Assembly: GCA_029237825.1 (NCBI GenBank)
Contig: JAQZBQ010000019.1
Coordinates: 1-48,112, forward strand
Reading direction: 5' to 3'
DNA length: 48,112 nucleotides
Source: Bacteroidota bacterium
Lineage (GTDB): Bacteria; Bacteroidota; Bacteroidia; B-17B0; Aurantibacillaceae
Of this stretch, positions 1 through 7,457 are shown piece by piece (the stretch's first letter is position 1; the number at the start of each line of letters is the position of its first letter). A model generated the notes under the pieces. The model saw only the letters and a program-made list of their open reading frames with translations. It was not told the DNA's origin and ran no database searches. Both the position numbers and the translations under genes were made by a program.

Positions 1-25
1 GTTGTTCTTTTAAATAAAATTACAA

Positions 26-98
26 GCGAAAGTAGCTCAGTTGGTAGAGCGTAACCTTGCCAAGGTTAAGGTCGCGGGTTCGAGACCCGTCTTTCGCT
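26..98 (+). tRNA. tRNA-Gly (anticodon GCC)
   Basis: A full cloverleaf can be folded by eye. The 7-bp acceptor stem is GCGAAAG (26-32) with CTTTCGC (91-97), and the discriminator is T98. The D arm is GCTC/GAGC. The anticodon stem TAACC/GGTTA encloses loop TTGCCAA (57-63) with anticodon GCC at 59-61. The T arm has loop TTCGAGA (79-85). CCA is not encoded. It lies 17 nt upstream of tRNA-Leu and is probably co-transcribed with it. Confidence 0.97.
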
Positions 99-115
99 CT
101 CTAATTCTCCAATTT

Positions 116-199
116 GCCCCGGTGGTGGAATTGGTAGACACGCAGGACTTAAAATCCTGTGTCTTCGCGGACGTACGGGTTCAAGTCCCGTCTGGGGTA
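116..199 (+). tRNA. tRNA-Leu (anticodon TAA)
   Basis: Class II tRNA with a long variable arm. The acceptor stem GCCCCGG (116-122) pairs with CTGGGGT (192-198) with G-U pairs, and the discriminator is A199. The anticodon stem CAGGA/TCCTG encloses loop CTTAAAA (148-154), giving anticodon TAA at 150-152, which reads UUA leucine codons. The T loop is the canonical TTCAAGT. CCA is not encoded. It follows tRNA-Gly and is followed by a strong hairpin terminator. Confidence 0.97.
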
Positions 200-230
200 C
201 ACATCCAATAATTTACGGAGAATTAAAACA

Positions 231-261
231 AAAGCCTTTCATTTGCATGAAAGGCTTTTTT
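231..261 (+). terminator. Rho-independent terminator after the tRNA pair
   Basis: A perfect 12-bp stem (231-242 with 247-258) and 4-nt loop are followed by T residues. The A-rich left flank means it can also act on the minus strand, for the gene ending at 313. Confidence 0.9.
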
Positions 262-312
262 GTTTGGTGCTTTTTGTTTTATAATGAATCACGGATATTA
301 AGTCCTGTTCAT

Positions 313-648
313 TTAAAACGTATCAAACCACAAATGAATTTCATCCCCGATCTGATCCACAAAATCCTGTTCCATTTCCCCCTGCATTACCCAGCCGCTC
401 ATAGTTGAATTCATTATCCCAAAAAATGCACCGTTTAATGTTACTTCAAATTCGCCGCAAATTCCGTCGCGGCAGCTGGCGTGAATAGGCTTCGCTTCCC
501 CTTCATACCGTACACCATGATATTCAATATCAATGGGTACCTTTTCTTTGTATATTACTTCCTGTAAATCCATGAGTTCCCGTATTAGTGATGAACCACT
601 TGTTTTGAAAGTAGGTCCTTTCCCCAAAATTACAGCAGCCTGGAGCAT
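313..648 (-). CDS. Hypothetical protein, 111 aa
   Basis: I do not recognise a family. The predicted product is small and soluble, with no signal peptide or membrane segment. The N-terminal 30 residues look helical. The C-terminal two thirds alternate short hydrophobic and polar runs suggesting a beta-rich fold, with two cysteines in the motif SCRDGICGEFEV and an acidic, aromatic tail ending WFDTF. It stands alone between the tRNA terminator and a convergent-looking AT-rich spacer, so context gives no functional clue. The start at 648 is the only in-frame ATG that keeps the helical N-terminus. There is no clear Shine-Dalgarno sequence, which is usual in this phylum. It is probably a real gene, because the composition is protein-like and nothing competes on the other strand. 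Confidence 0.6.
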   Translation of the reverse strand: MLQAAVILGKGPTFKTSGSSLIRELMDLQEVIYKEKVPIDIEYHGVRYEGEAKPIHASCRDGICGEFEVTLNGAFFGIMNSTMSGWVMQGEMEQDFVDQIGDEIHLWFDTF

Positions 649-777
649 AAAACACCGATTTTAGGTAAAGCAGGAAATGGAAAAGGCAGGTTAACATTTA
701 ATTAATTTAAAAATGCGTCCATTTGTCACATCCGAAAGAATTCTTTCTAGGAATCACACAATTCCTGGTTTTCAGGA

Positions 778-810
778 ATAAAAAAAAGGAGCAATGTCCA
801 TTGCTCCTTT
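778..810 (-). terminator. Rho-independent terminator of the Ala-rich lipoprotein gene
   Basis: The stem GGAGCAAT/ATTGCTCC (788-795 with 800-807) has a long A-run on its plus-strand left side. Read on the minus strand this is a hairpin followed by a T-run, about 20 bp after the stop of the gene ending at 831. Confidence 0.85.
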
Positions 811-830
811 GATACTTTACGGTATAACGA

Positions 831-1166
831 TTAACCTCTTCCCTGCCCAGGTTTAACGCTTTGAGATGGCGTTGGAGCTGTTGTAGGAGTAGCTTTAGGC
901 TTAGTAGACTTTTTAGTAGGAGCTACCGTTGGGGTTGCTGCTGCTGCTGCAGTTGCTGCGGCAATTGAGTCAGCTTTTGCTTTTTCAGCCGCTGCTGCCG
1001 CTTCAGCTTCAGCTGCTTTTGCTGCTTCTTCTGCCTGAATAGCTTCAGCATTTGCAATTGAATCTGCTGTTGCTTTTGCTTTTGCTTCTAATTCAGCTGC
1101 AGATGGTCCGCAGGAAATGAAGGTAAACATTCCTAATAAGGAAACTACGGTTAAGATTTTTTTCAT
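831..1166 (-). CDS. Small Ala/Lys/Glu-rich lipoprotein, 111 aa
   Basis: The N-terminus MKKILTVVSLLGMFTFISCG is a lipoprotein signal peptide with the acylated cysteine at residue 19. The mature part has two zones. Residues 23-78 are a run of Ala, Glu and Lys with a repeated ADSIA motif, probably one long helix or coiled coil. Residues 79-111 are Thr/Pro/Lys-rich and probably extended or disordered, ending GQGRG. There is no enzymatic domain. The role is unknown; the composition suggests a structural envelope lipoprotein, with the helix packed near the membrane and the basic Pro-rich tail possibly touching peptidoglycan or a partner. That last point is inference only. The gene is monocistronic, with its own terminator. 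Confidence 0.75.
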   Translation of the reverse strand: MKKILTVVSLLGMFTFISCGPSAAELEAKAKATADSIANAEAIQAEEAAKAAEAEAAAAAEKAKADSIAAATAAAAATPTVAPTKKSTKPKATPTTAPTPSQSVKPGQGRG

Positions 1167-1330
1167 TTTCTAGTTTTAGTTTTAAAATAATTTGTCACGA
1201 AATTAAATTTTATTTTTCATGTTACAAGTATTAATGCATTTTCTTAATAAAATAAATACCAGGTATTATATAAAACACCATATAATAAATAAAAATCCAT
1301 TTTTTCAATACGCATTTTAGAGAATTTTGA

Positions 1331-1338
1331 TACTTTTG
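1331..1338 (+). promoter_or_regulatory. Bacteroidota -7 promoter element of the DUF5011 lipoprotein gene
   Basis: TACTTTTG is an exact match to TAnnTTTG, 25 nt before the ATG at 1364. No convincing TTTG -33 box is seen at the usual distance. Confidence 0.5.
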
Positions 1339-1363
1339 GCCAAACAATAAAAAAAACATTATT

Positions 1364-2017
1364 ATGAAAAAAAACATTACTGTATTATCTGCAGTTATTT
1401 TATTAGCAGGTTCTTCAATTTTAACCAGTTGTAAAAAAGATGACGTTACCGCTCCGGTGGTTACTTTAAACGGTGGCGACGAAACCGTTTCACTTCAGGG
1501 GAATTTCGTTGACTTAGGCGCGACTGCACATGACAACAAAGATGGCGACCTTTCTGCTAGTGTTTCAGGAAATGTAGACGTTAACCACACTGGCGTTTAC
1601 ACGTTGGTTTACACAGCAACAGATGCAGCTGGCAACTCAGGAACTGCTTCAAGAAACGTAACGGTTGTAAATGATTTAGAGAGCATGACTGGCGTTTATT
1701 CTTGTACAATCACTCCGGGGTCTTATACTTATACTCAAACTATATCAGCGTCATCAACCGTTAACAGACGTTTAAATTTTGGTAAATTCGGCGATTACGC
1801 TGGAAACACAGGAATTTATGCAGACGTAAATAATACCGGAACTACAAGCCCAATAACTTTACCAAGCCAAACTGCTGTTCAGGTAGGAAGCCCTGCAACT
1901 GACAGAACTTTCGCTGGTACAGGATTAAGAGTTTCCGCCACAGCATTCGGTTTAGGATACACTGAAACTACTCCATCGGCTACTACTTCTTATACAGAAA
2001 CATTTGTAAAACAATAA
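1364..2017 (+). CDS. Surface lipoprotein with DUF5011 / bacterial Ig-like domain, 217 aa
   Basis: The signal peptide ends in a lipobox LTSC with Cys23, followed by KKDD. This matches the K-(D/E)2 lipoprotein export signal described in Capnocytophaga and Flavobacterium, so a location on the outer face of the outer membrane is likely. Residues about 31-101 form an Ig-like beta-sandwich of the DUF5011 type (GATAHDNKDGDLSASVSGNVD, then GVYTLVYTATDAAGNS). Such domains occur as modules in adhesins and glycan-active proteins. The last ~110 residues are Thr/Ser/Gly-rich, probably beta-rich, and I cannot place them in a family. The gene is monocistronic, with its own promoter-like element and terminator. 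Similar Bacteroidota lipoproteins often carry one Ig domain followed by a lineage-specific C-terminal half. The function is probably surface binding, but no ligand can be named. Confidence 0.85.
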   Translation: MKKNITVLSAVILLAGSSILTSCKKDDVTAPVVTLNGGDETVSLQGNFVDLGATAHDNKDGDLSASVSGNVDVNHTGVYTLVYTATDAAGNSGTASRNVTVVNDLESMTGVYSCTITPGSYTYTQTISASSTVNRRLNFGKFGDYAGNTGIYADVNNTGTTSPITLPSQTAVQVGSPATDRTFAGTGLRVSATAFGLGYTETTPSATTSYTETFVKQ

Positions 2018-2040
2018 TCGCTGCATTAATAAAAAAATTA

Positions 2041-2070
2041 AAGGCTCGGATTTACTCCGGGCCTTTTTTT
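2041..2070 (+). terminator. Rho-independent terminator
   Basis: A 10-bp stem (2041-2050 with 2056-2065, one G-T pair) and 5-nt loop are followed by a T-run, 24 bp after the DUF5011 lipoprotein stop. Confidence 0.9.
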
Positions 2071-2221
2071 ATTCCCAATACTTTTGAAGCCGTTACTAGG
2101 CGGCCGTGCGCAATTTGCCCGCTGAAGTAAAAAACATCGTTGTGTGCGGAAAGTTCTCTCAGTATTTAATTTGCTACAATTCATAGCAGTTCCGGGTCCC
2201 TTTGTGTCGTAACTTTACGGT

Positions 2222-3400
2222 ATGGAACGCTCAATTGTACATATGGACCTTGATAGCTTTTTTGTATCAGTTGAGCGAAAGCTGGATGCGTCACTCATAG
2301 GTAAACCCGTCATCATTGGTGGCACTTCTGATCGTGGCGTAGTTGCTTCCTGTAGTTATGAAGCACGCAAATTTGGTGTGCATTCCGCAATGTCGTCGCG
2401 AATGGCCAGACAGCTTTGCCCCCACGCCATTTTCATACGCGGCGACATGGACCAATATTCCATTCACTCCAATATTGTAACCGAAATCATCGAAAAAGAA
2501 GCGCCCGTATTTGAGAAAGCCAGCATCGACGAACATTACCTGGAGATAACGGGAATGGATAAATACATTAAGCAAAGCATCGTGTGGGCTCACGAGTTAA
2601 GAGAAAAAATCATTTCGGAAACCGGCCTACCCATCTCCTTTGGATTATCCGAAAACAAAACCGTGTCTAAAATGGCTACCGGTGAGTCGAAACCTAATGG
2701 GGAAAAGCACATACCATACGGAACGGAAAAGACGTTTTTAGCGCCCCTTTCGATACGAAAGATCCCTGGCATCGGTGAAAAAACAAATGCCACACTTCAA
2801 AAAATGGGAATTTCGCGCATCGAAACCATCCAGCAAATGCCACAGCTGGCGTTGCAGAAAGTATTGGGTGAAAATGGCGGTTCCATCTGGCGGAAAGCAA
2901 ACGGAATTGACCACAATCCGATTGAACCATTTTCGGAGCAAAAGAGCATGAGCAAGGAAACAACATTTGATAAAGACACCACCGATTATGAAATGTTGAA
3001 TAATGTATTGGTAACCATGATTGATAGCCTGGCATTTGACCTGCGTAAACAAAGAAAAGTGACCGGTTGCATCACATTAAAATTAAAATATTCAGATTTT
3101 CAAACCCACACTTTTCAGGCAAGTATTCCCTATACCGCATCTGATGACGTACTGTTGAAAAAAATTAACGAACTTTTCAGGAAAAACTATAACCGTCGTG
3201 TACTTATACGGCTTATAGGTGTAAAATTCAGTAACCTTGTGTCAGGCTTTAACCAGATCAACCTATTTGAGGATACTGAAGAGAAACTCAGTTTATATAA
3301 TGCGCTGGATAAAATTCGCCTTCGTTTCGGCGAACAGGCTATCGGCCGTGCAGTCGGTATAAAGAAAGATAGAGAGGAAGGCGCCGAACATGATTCTTAA
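2222..3400 (+). CDS. dinB: DNA polymerase IV, Y-family translesion polymerase
   Basis: This is a low-fidelity polymerase that copies past damaged template bases. The palm carries the catalytic carboxylates: Asp9 in HMDLDSFF and Asp103-Glu104 in SIDEHYLEI. The usual Ala/Gly after the Glu is His here. A nucleotide-binding stretch CSYEARKFGV lies near residue 44. The helix-hairpin-helix thumb motif IRKIPGIGEKT is near residue 178, and a little-finger domain follows at roughly 240-350. The catalytic residues are intact, unlike the inactive ImuB relatives of actinobacterial and proteobacterial mutasomes. Its last 11 nt overlap the start of the adjacent dnaE-like gene, so the two are translationally coupled and probably work together. 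No beta-clamp motif could be assigned with certainty by eye. Length is slightly above the usual 350-370 aa. Confidence 0.95.
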   Translation: MERSIVHMDLDSFFVSVERKLDASLIGKPVIIGGTSDRGVVASCSYEARKFGVHSAMSSRMARQLCPHAIFIRGDMDQYSIHSNIVTEIIEKEAPVFEKASIDEHYLEITGMDKYIKQSIVWAHELREKIISETGLPISFGLSENKTVSKMATGESKPNGEKHIPYGTEKTFLAPLSIRKIPGIGEKTNATLQKMGISRIETIQQMPQLALQKVLGENGGSIWRKANGIDHNPIEPFSEQKSMSKETTFDKDTTDYEMLNNVLVTMIDSLAFDLRKQRKVTGCITLKLKYSDFQTHTFQASIPYTASDDVLLKKINELFRKNYNRRVLIRLIGVKFSNLVSGFNQINLFEDTEEKLSLYNALDKIRLRFGEQAIGRAVGIKKDREEGAEHDS

Positions 3401-6329
3401 TGCGCATTCATTTTACAGCTTACGGTATGGCACACTTTCAACAGAACAGCTCATCAAAGAAGCTTTCATTAACGGCTTTGACAGTATAGCACTTACCGAC
3501 ATCAATAATACTGCCGGTATTTTACAATTTGTAAAACGGTGTCGTGAGAACAATATTAAACCAATAGCCGGTGCAGAATTTAGAAATGGCAATGAACTGA
3601 TGTACGTTTGCATCGCCAGAAATCTTAAAGGGTTCAGCGAAATAAACGAACTACTGACCTACTCTAACGCATCGGACTTACCCTACCCTCAGTGTCCTGT
3701 ATTTGATAACTGTTATGTCATTTATCCTTATGCAAAGTCGCGTTTAGCCACAGCAGAAAATGAATTTGTCGGGATTAGGCTTACAGACCTTAATAAAATA
3801 ATCGTGGAGAAACAGTCACTCCAAAAAAAATATGTGATCCTCCAAAGTTCAACTTATAAAGATCCGGAAGGTTATCGCATCCATAAAAAATTCAGGGCCA
3901 TTGATCTCAATTTGCTCTTCAATCAATTACAACCCGATCATATCGCAGGACCGGACTCCTACCTGATTCCCAAACCAAAGCTGCTTACCTACTTTGAAGG
4001 TTTTCCTCATATAATATCTAATACAAAACGCATTTGCCAGGAGTGCAGCTTTGATTTTGATTTCAGCGCACGAAAAAACAAAAAACATTTTACAGGAGAT
4101 CCCGCAGCGGACAAAGAGCTTCTGGAGAAAGAAACCTTAAAGGGATTTAAAATTCGTTACCCAAAAGGTAACAGCCATGCACTTCAACGTGTTTACGCCG
4201 AGCTCGATATAATTAATGCCATGGGTTTTTGCTCGTATTTTTTAATCACGTGGGACATAACACAATTTTCCTGGAGTAATGAATACTACCATTATGGGCG
4301 TGGAAGCGGTGCCAATAGTATTGTGGCCTATTGTTTACGAATTACGGACGTTGATCCGGTAGAGCACAATTTATATTTTGAACGGTTCTTAAATCCCAAA
4401 CGCAATTCTCCTCCCGACTTTGACATCGACTATAGCTGGAAAGATCGCAATGCAGTGTATGATTACATTTTTAAGAAATACGGAAAAAAACATGTAGCGC
4501 TTCTTGGTGCTATGGTAACCTTCCAGGACCGGTCGATCATTCGCGAGATGGGAAAAGTACATGGCTTGCCAAAAGAGGACATTGAGCGCATGATCCGCTA
4601 TCCCAATTCACCATTGAATAACAATTCCCTTTGCCGCGAAATAATAAAACAATCAGAAAAGATCAGTGGTTTTCCGAGTATTCGCAGCATTCATGCTGGC
4701 GGCGTGATGATAACGGAAGAACCGTTAACCTGCTTTACAGCGCTCGACTATCCTCCAAAAGGTTACCCAACCACACAATTAGATATGCATACCGCTGAAT
4801 TCAGCGGCCTCGATAAACTTGACATTTTAAGTCAACGCGGTTTGGGTCACATTAAAGAAGCGCGCGACCTTGTTCTTAAAAATCAAGGTATTGAAGTAGA
4901 TATCCATCAGGTAGAAAAATTTAAACAGGATGAGGCAACCAATGCCCTATTGCAGAGCGGAAACACAACCGGCTGTTTTTATATTGAGAGTCCGGCGATG
5001 CGCCTGTTAATCAAAAAACTTCAATGCAGCGATTACCTCACGTTAGTAGCGGCGAGCTCTGTAATACGGCCTGGCGTTGCTAAAAGTGGGATGATGTCGG
5101 CCTATATAGAACGCCATCGCAAATTAAAGCCGTTTGAATACCTGCATCCCATTTTAAAAGAGCAGCTTCACGAAACCCATGGTGTTATGGTGTACCAGGA
5201 AGATGTATTAAAAATTGCTCACCATTATGGCGGGTTGGATTTTGCAGACGCAGATGTGTTGAGAAGAATGATGAGCGGGAAAGCGAGGGACGAACAAAAG
5301 TTTGAAGAGATCGAGCGTCGGTTTTTTGAACACTGTGCTAAAAAAAATTATGACCCAAAAATTTCGGAGTTGATTTGGAAGCAAATTGAATCGTTCGCTG
5401 GTTACAGTTTTGCAAAAGGGCATTCAGCCAGTTACGCCGGGGAAAGCTATCAGAGTTTATATTTAAAGGCACATTTCCCCCTCGAATTTATAGTTGCCGT
5501 TATTAATAACTTTGGGGGATTTTATGCCACGCGCGTATATGTAAATGAAGCAAGAAAACTTGGCGGAACCATTCATCTTCCCTGTGTTAACCACGGCGAG
5601 TATACAACATCCATTCGCAAAAAAGAAATATACATAGGATTTATTCATGTGAAATCGTTGAACGAAGAAGTAGCCAGGCGTATTACTTATGAACGCGAGC
5701 TGAATGGTGTTTTTAAGAATCTGGAGGATTTTAAAACGCGCATGAATATATCGCTTGAGCAGCTCATTATCCTAATTCGCATTGAAGCCTTGCGGTTTAC
5801 CGGTTATAACAAACGCGAACTGCTTTGGGAAGCCCACATGCTTTTCGCTCCCAACGAAAAAAAAAGAAAAGAACATACCCTGAGCATGTTCAGTGAACCC
5901 GCAATAAAATGGAAACTGCCCGTACTTGAAAAAAATAAGATTGAAGACGCTTATGACGAAATGGAATTACTTGAATTTCCTGTGAGCCTCAATGAGTTTG
6001 ACCTATTAAAAACACAAACGCGTATTTCTGTGAAAGCATCCGATCTAATTCATCATGTAGGAGAAAACGTTAAGATCATGGGAAATTTTATTACACAAAA
6101 ATCGGTACGCACGTCTACAAAAAGCATTATGGCCTTTGGTACATTTTTAGATGACCATGGCGATTTTTTTGATACCACCCATTTTCCGGAGTCTTTAAAA
6201 GCCTATCCATTTAAAGGGTGGGGTGTTTATTTAATCCTTGGAAAAGTGGTGGAAGACTTTGGCGTCCTTACGATGGAAGTAATTAAAATGGCAAAACTTG
6301 ACCTTGAACCTGATAAACGGTTCACTTAA
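3390..6329 (+). CDS. Short DnaE-type DNA polymerase III alpha subunit (error-prone type)
   Basis: C-family polymerase of 979 aa, well below the ~1,150-1,450 aa usual for the replicative DnaE of this phylum. The order is a PHP domain (1 to ~270), palm, thumb, fingers and a C-terminal OB-fold (about 880-970). The palm aspartates are Asp343 and Asp345 in PPDFDIDY, with Asp478 in DKLDILSQRG as the third. The fingers show GVMVYQEDVL and SFAKGHSASYA. The PHP HxH motif reads HSF, so PHP metal binding is probably lost. The protein stops soon after the OB fold, without room for the tau-binding domain of the replicative subunit. The start codon lies inside the end of dinB. By analogy with DnaE2/ImuC it should extend or share mispaired ends made by the Y-family enzyme. 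No imuA-like gene is adjacent. Confidence 0.93.
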   Translation: MILNAHSFYSLRYGTLSTEQLIKEAFINGFDSIALTDINNTAGILQFVKRCRENNIKPIAGAEFRNGNELMYVCIARNLKGFSEINELLTYSNASDLPYPQCPVFDNCYVIYPYAKSRLATAENEFVGIRLTDLNKIIVEKQSLQKKYVILQSSTYKDPEGYRIHKKFRAIDLNLLFNQLQPDHIAGPDSYLIPKPKLLTYFEGFPHIISNTKRICQECSFDFDFSARKNKKHFTGDPAADKELLEKETLKGFKIRYPKGNSHALQRVYAELDIINAMGFCSYFLITWDITQFSWSNEYYHYGRGSGANSIVAYCLRITDVDPVEHNLYFERFLNPKRNSPPDFDIDYSWKDRNAVYDYIFKKYGKKHVALLGAMVTFQDRSIIREMGKVHGLPKEDIERMIRYPNSPLNNNSLCREIIKQSEKISGFPSIRSIHAGGVMITEEPLTCFTALDYPPKGYPTTQLDMHTAEFSGLDKLDILSQRGLGHIKEARDLVLKNQGIEVDIHQVEKFKQDEATNALLQSGNTTGCFYIESPAMRLLIKKLQCSDYLTLVAASSVIRPGVAKSGMMSAYIERHRKLKPFEYLHPILKEQLHETHGVMVYQEDVLKIAHHYGGLDFADADVLRRMMSGKARDEQKFEEIERRFFEHCAKKNYDPKISELIWKQIESFAGYSFAKGHSASYAGESYQSLYLKAHFPLEFIVAVINNFGGFYATRVYVNEARKLGGTIHLPCVNHGEYTTSIRKKEIYIGFIHVKSLNEEVARRITYERELNGVFKNLEDFKTRMNISLEQLIILIRIEALRFTGYNKRELLWEAHMLFAPNEKKRKEHTLSMFSEPAIKWKLPVLEKNKIEDAYDEMELLEFPVSLNEFDLLKTQTRISVKASDLIHHVGENVKIMGNFITQKSVRTSTKSIMAFGTFLDDHGDFFDTTHFPESLKAYPFKGWGVYLILGKVVEDFGVLTMEVIKMAKLDLEPDKRFT

Positions 6330-6475
6330 GACGGCTCGTAAAATGCTAGCTGAAAACCGTAAATTAAAATGTAAATCTTAAAAAAGGATAGAAAAAGTAT
6401 AATCTTAATCAAAATCAGTGTAAGGAAATTAACTTCTGGCGATTGGATCTTTGAACCAATAAAAATCCAAAAGCT

Positions 6476-7393
6476 ATGACGACAAAAACACAAAACAGGA
6501 ACACCCGTTCACAGGACAGAAACAACCTTAGTCAAAACTCTCAGAGAAATGGCTACCAATCCCGTTATAACTCAACAAATTATAACACCGGAAGACAAAA
6601 TGATTTTGAAGATGATGAGCGATTTGAAGATGATGATTTTGAAGACACGCAGTCATCAAATCAGAACTTCAGAAATTCAGGTGGCAACCGTTCTCCATAT
6701 TATAATGATGGTCATAGCCGTGATTTCAATACCGGTTACAACCGTGATGGATATTATAACCAGGGAAGAATGGAAGATGAAGATGATTTTGAAAATTCGT
6801 ACGATGAATACGATATGGATCGTGAAGACGATGATTTTGAAAACGATTATTCATCACGAAACGATTCAGGAATGAACCGTTATGGCATGCAATCTGAGCG
6901 CAGATCGTTAGGAGCTTATTCAACAGACCGTGACGATGACGACAGAAGAGAATATTCATCCGAATACGGACGTTCTCGCAATAATGGGCCATCAAACCAA
7001 CGTAACGACAGTTACCGCAGCGAAGGAAGCTATTCCCGCGACGGATGGTATAATAATGGCAACCAAAATGGATCGAGCCAAAGAGGAAACAACTCTTCTC
7101 AAAGAGACAACAACTCTTATGGAAATAATTCTTCACGTCGTGGAACTTCCAACCAAGGTTCAAACTACAGTCAATCAAACAGAGGTAACGGATCTTATTC
7201 GTCTGAAAGAAATTCTCAGTACGGAAATAACTCAGGTTATGGGAGAAACGAAAATACTTCCCGCAGAAGTTATTCATCTGAGAATTCACAAAGAGGAAAT
7301 GAATCGCGCAGAGAAAATAACTCTAATGGTTCTTCCAGGACATCTTCCCGTAATGGCAGAAGCTCCTCCAACGGAAGAGGCAGAAATATTTAA
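6476..7393 (+). CDS. Low-complexity, intrinsically disordered protein, 305 aa
   Basis: No family or folded domain is recognisable, and there are almost no hydrophobic residues. Two zones can be seen. Residues about 40-130 hold repeated acidic motifs of the form DDFE(D/N) mixed with Tyr and Asn. Residues about 130-305 are dominated by Ser, Asn, Gly and Arg with scattered Tyr, a composition like RNA-binding or phase-separating RGG/prion-like tails. There is no signal peptide, so it is predicted cytoplasmic. A hairpin and then a YciE-type stress protein follow 64 bp downstream in the same direction, so a role in stress protection or in forming assemblies is possible; this is inference. The long ORFs in the other frames over this region are products of the repetitive codons. 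The chosen frame has the family-like MTTKTQN start and stops just before the hairpin. Confidence 0.72.
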   Translation: MTTKTQNRNTRSQDRNNLSQNSQRNGYQSRYNSTNYNTGRQNDFEDDERFEDDDFEDTQSSNQNFRNSGGNRSPYYNDGHSRDFNTGYNRDGYYNQGRMEDEDDFENSYDEYDMDREDDDFENDYSSRNDSGMNRYGMQSERRSLGAYSTDRDDDDRREYSSEYGRSRNNGPSNQRNDSYRSEGSYSRDGWYNNGNQNGSSQRGNNSSQRDNNSYGNNSSRRGTSNQGSNYSQSNRGNGSYSSERNSQYGNNSGYGRNENTSRRSYSSENSQRGNESRRENNSNGSSRTSSRNGRSSSNGRGRNI

Positions 7394-7401
7394 ATCACCA
7401 G

Positions 7402-7434
7402 GTTCAGCAGGTTCAATGCCTGCTGAACTTTATT
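7402..7434 (+). terminator. Hairpin between disordered-protein gene and YciE-type gene
   Basis: A perfect 10-bp stem (7402-7411 with 7419-7428) and 7-nt loop are followed by TTTATTTT. It is probably a weak or attenuating terminator that lets part of the transcript continue into the gene at 7458. Confidence 0.65.
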
Positions 7435-7457
7435 TTACACTTAAACATCAAAAATCT

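Noticed and set aside
3040-3400. Reading DinB as catalytically dead ImuB
   Set aside because: The catalytic carboxylates Asp9, Asp103 and Glu104 and the rest of the palm are intact.
6726-7289. 187-aa minus-strand ORF opposite the disordered-protein gene
   Set aside because: Composition (Cys, His, Phe, Asn) is the reverse reading of Asn/Ser/Arg/Glu repeats; no family features.
6930-7457. N-terminal extension of the YciE-type gene
   Set aside because: It runs through the low-complexity gene and a hairpin; the DUF892 protein starts naturally at 7458.
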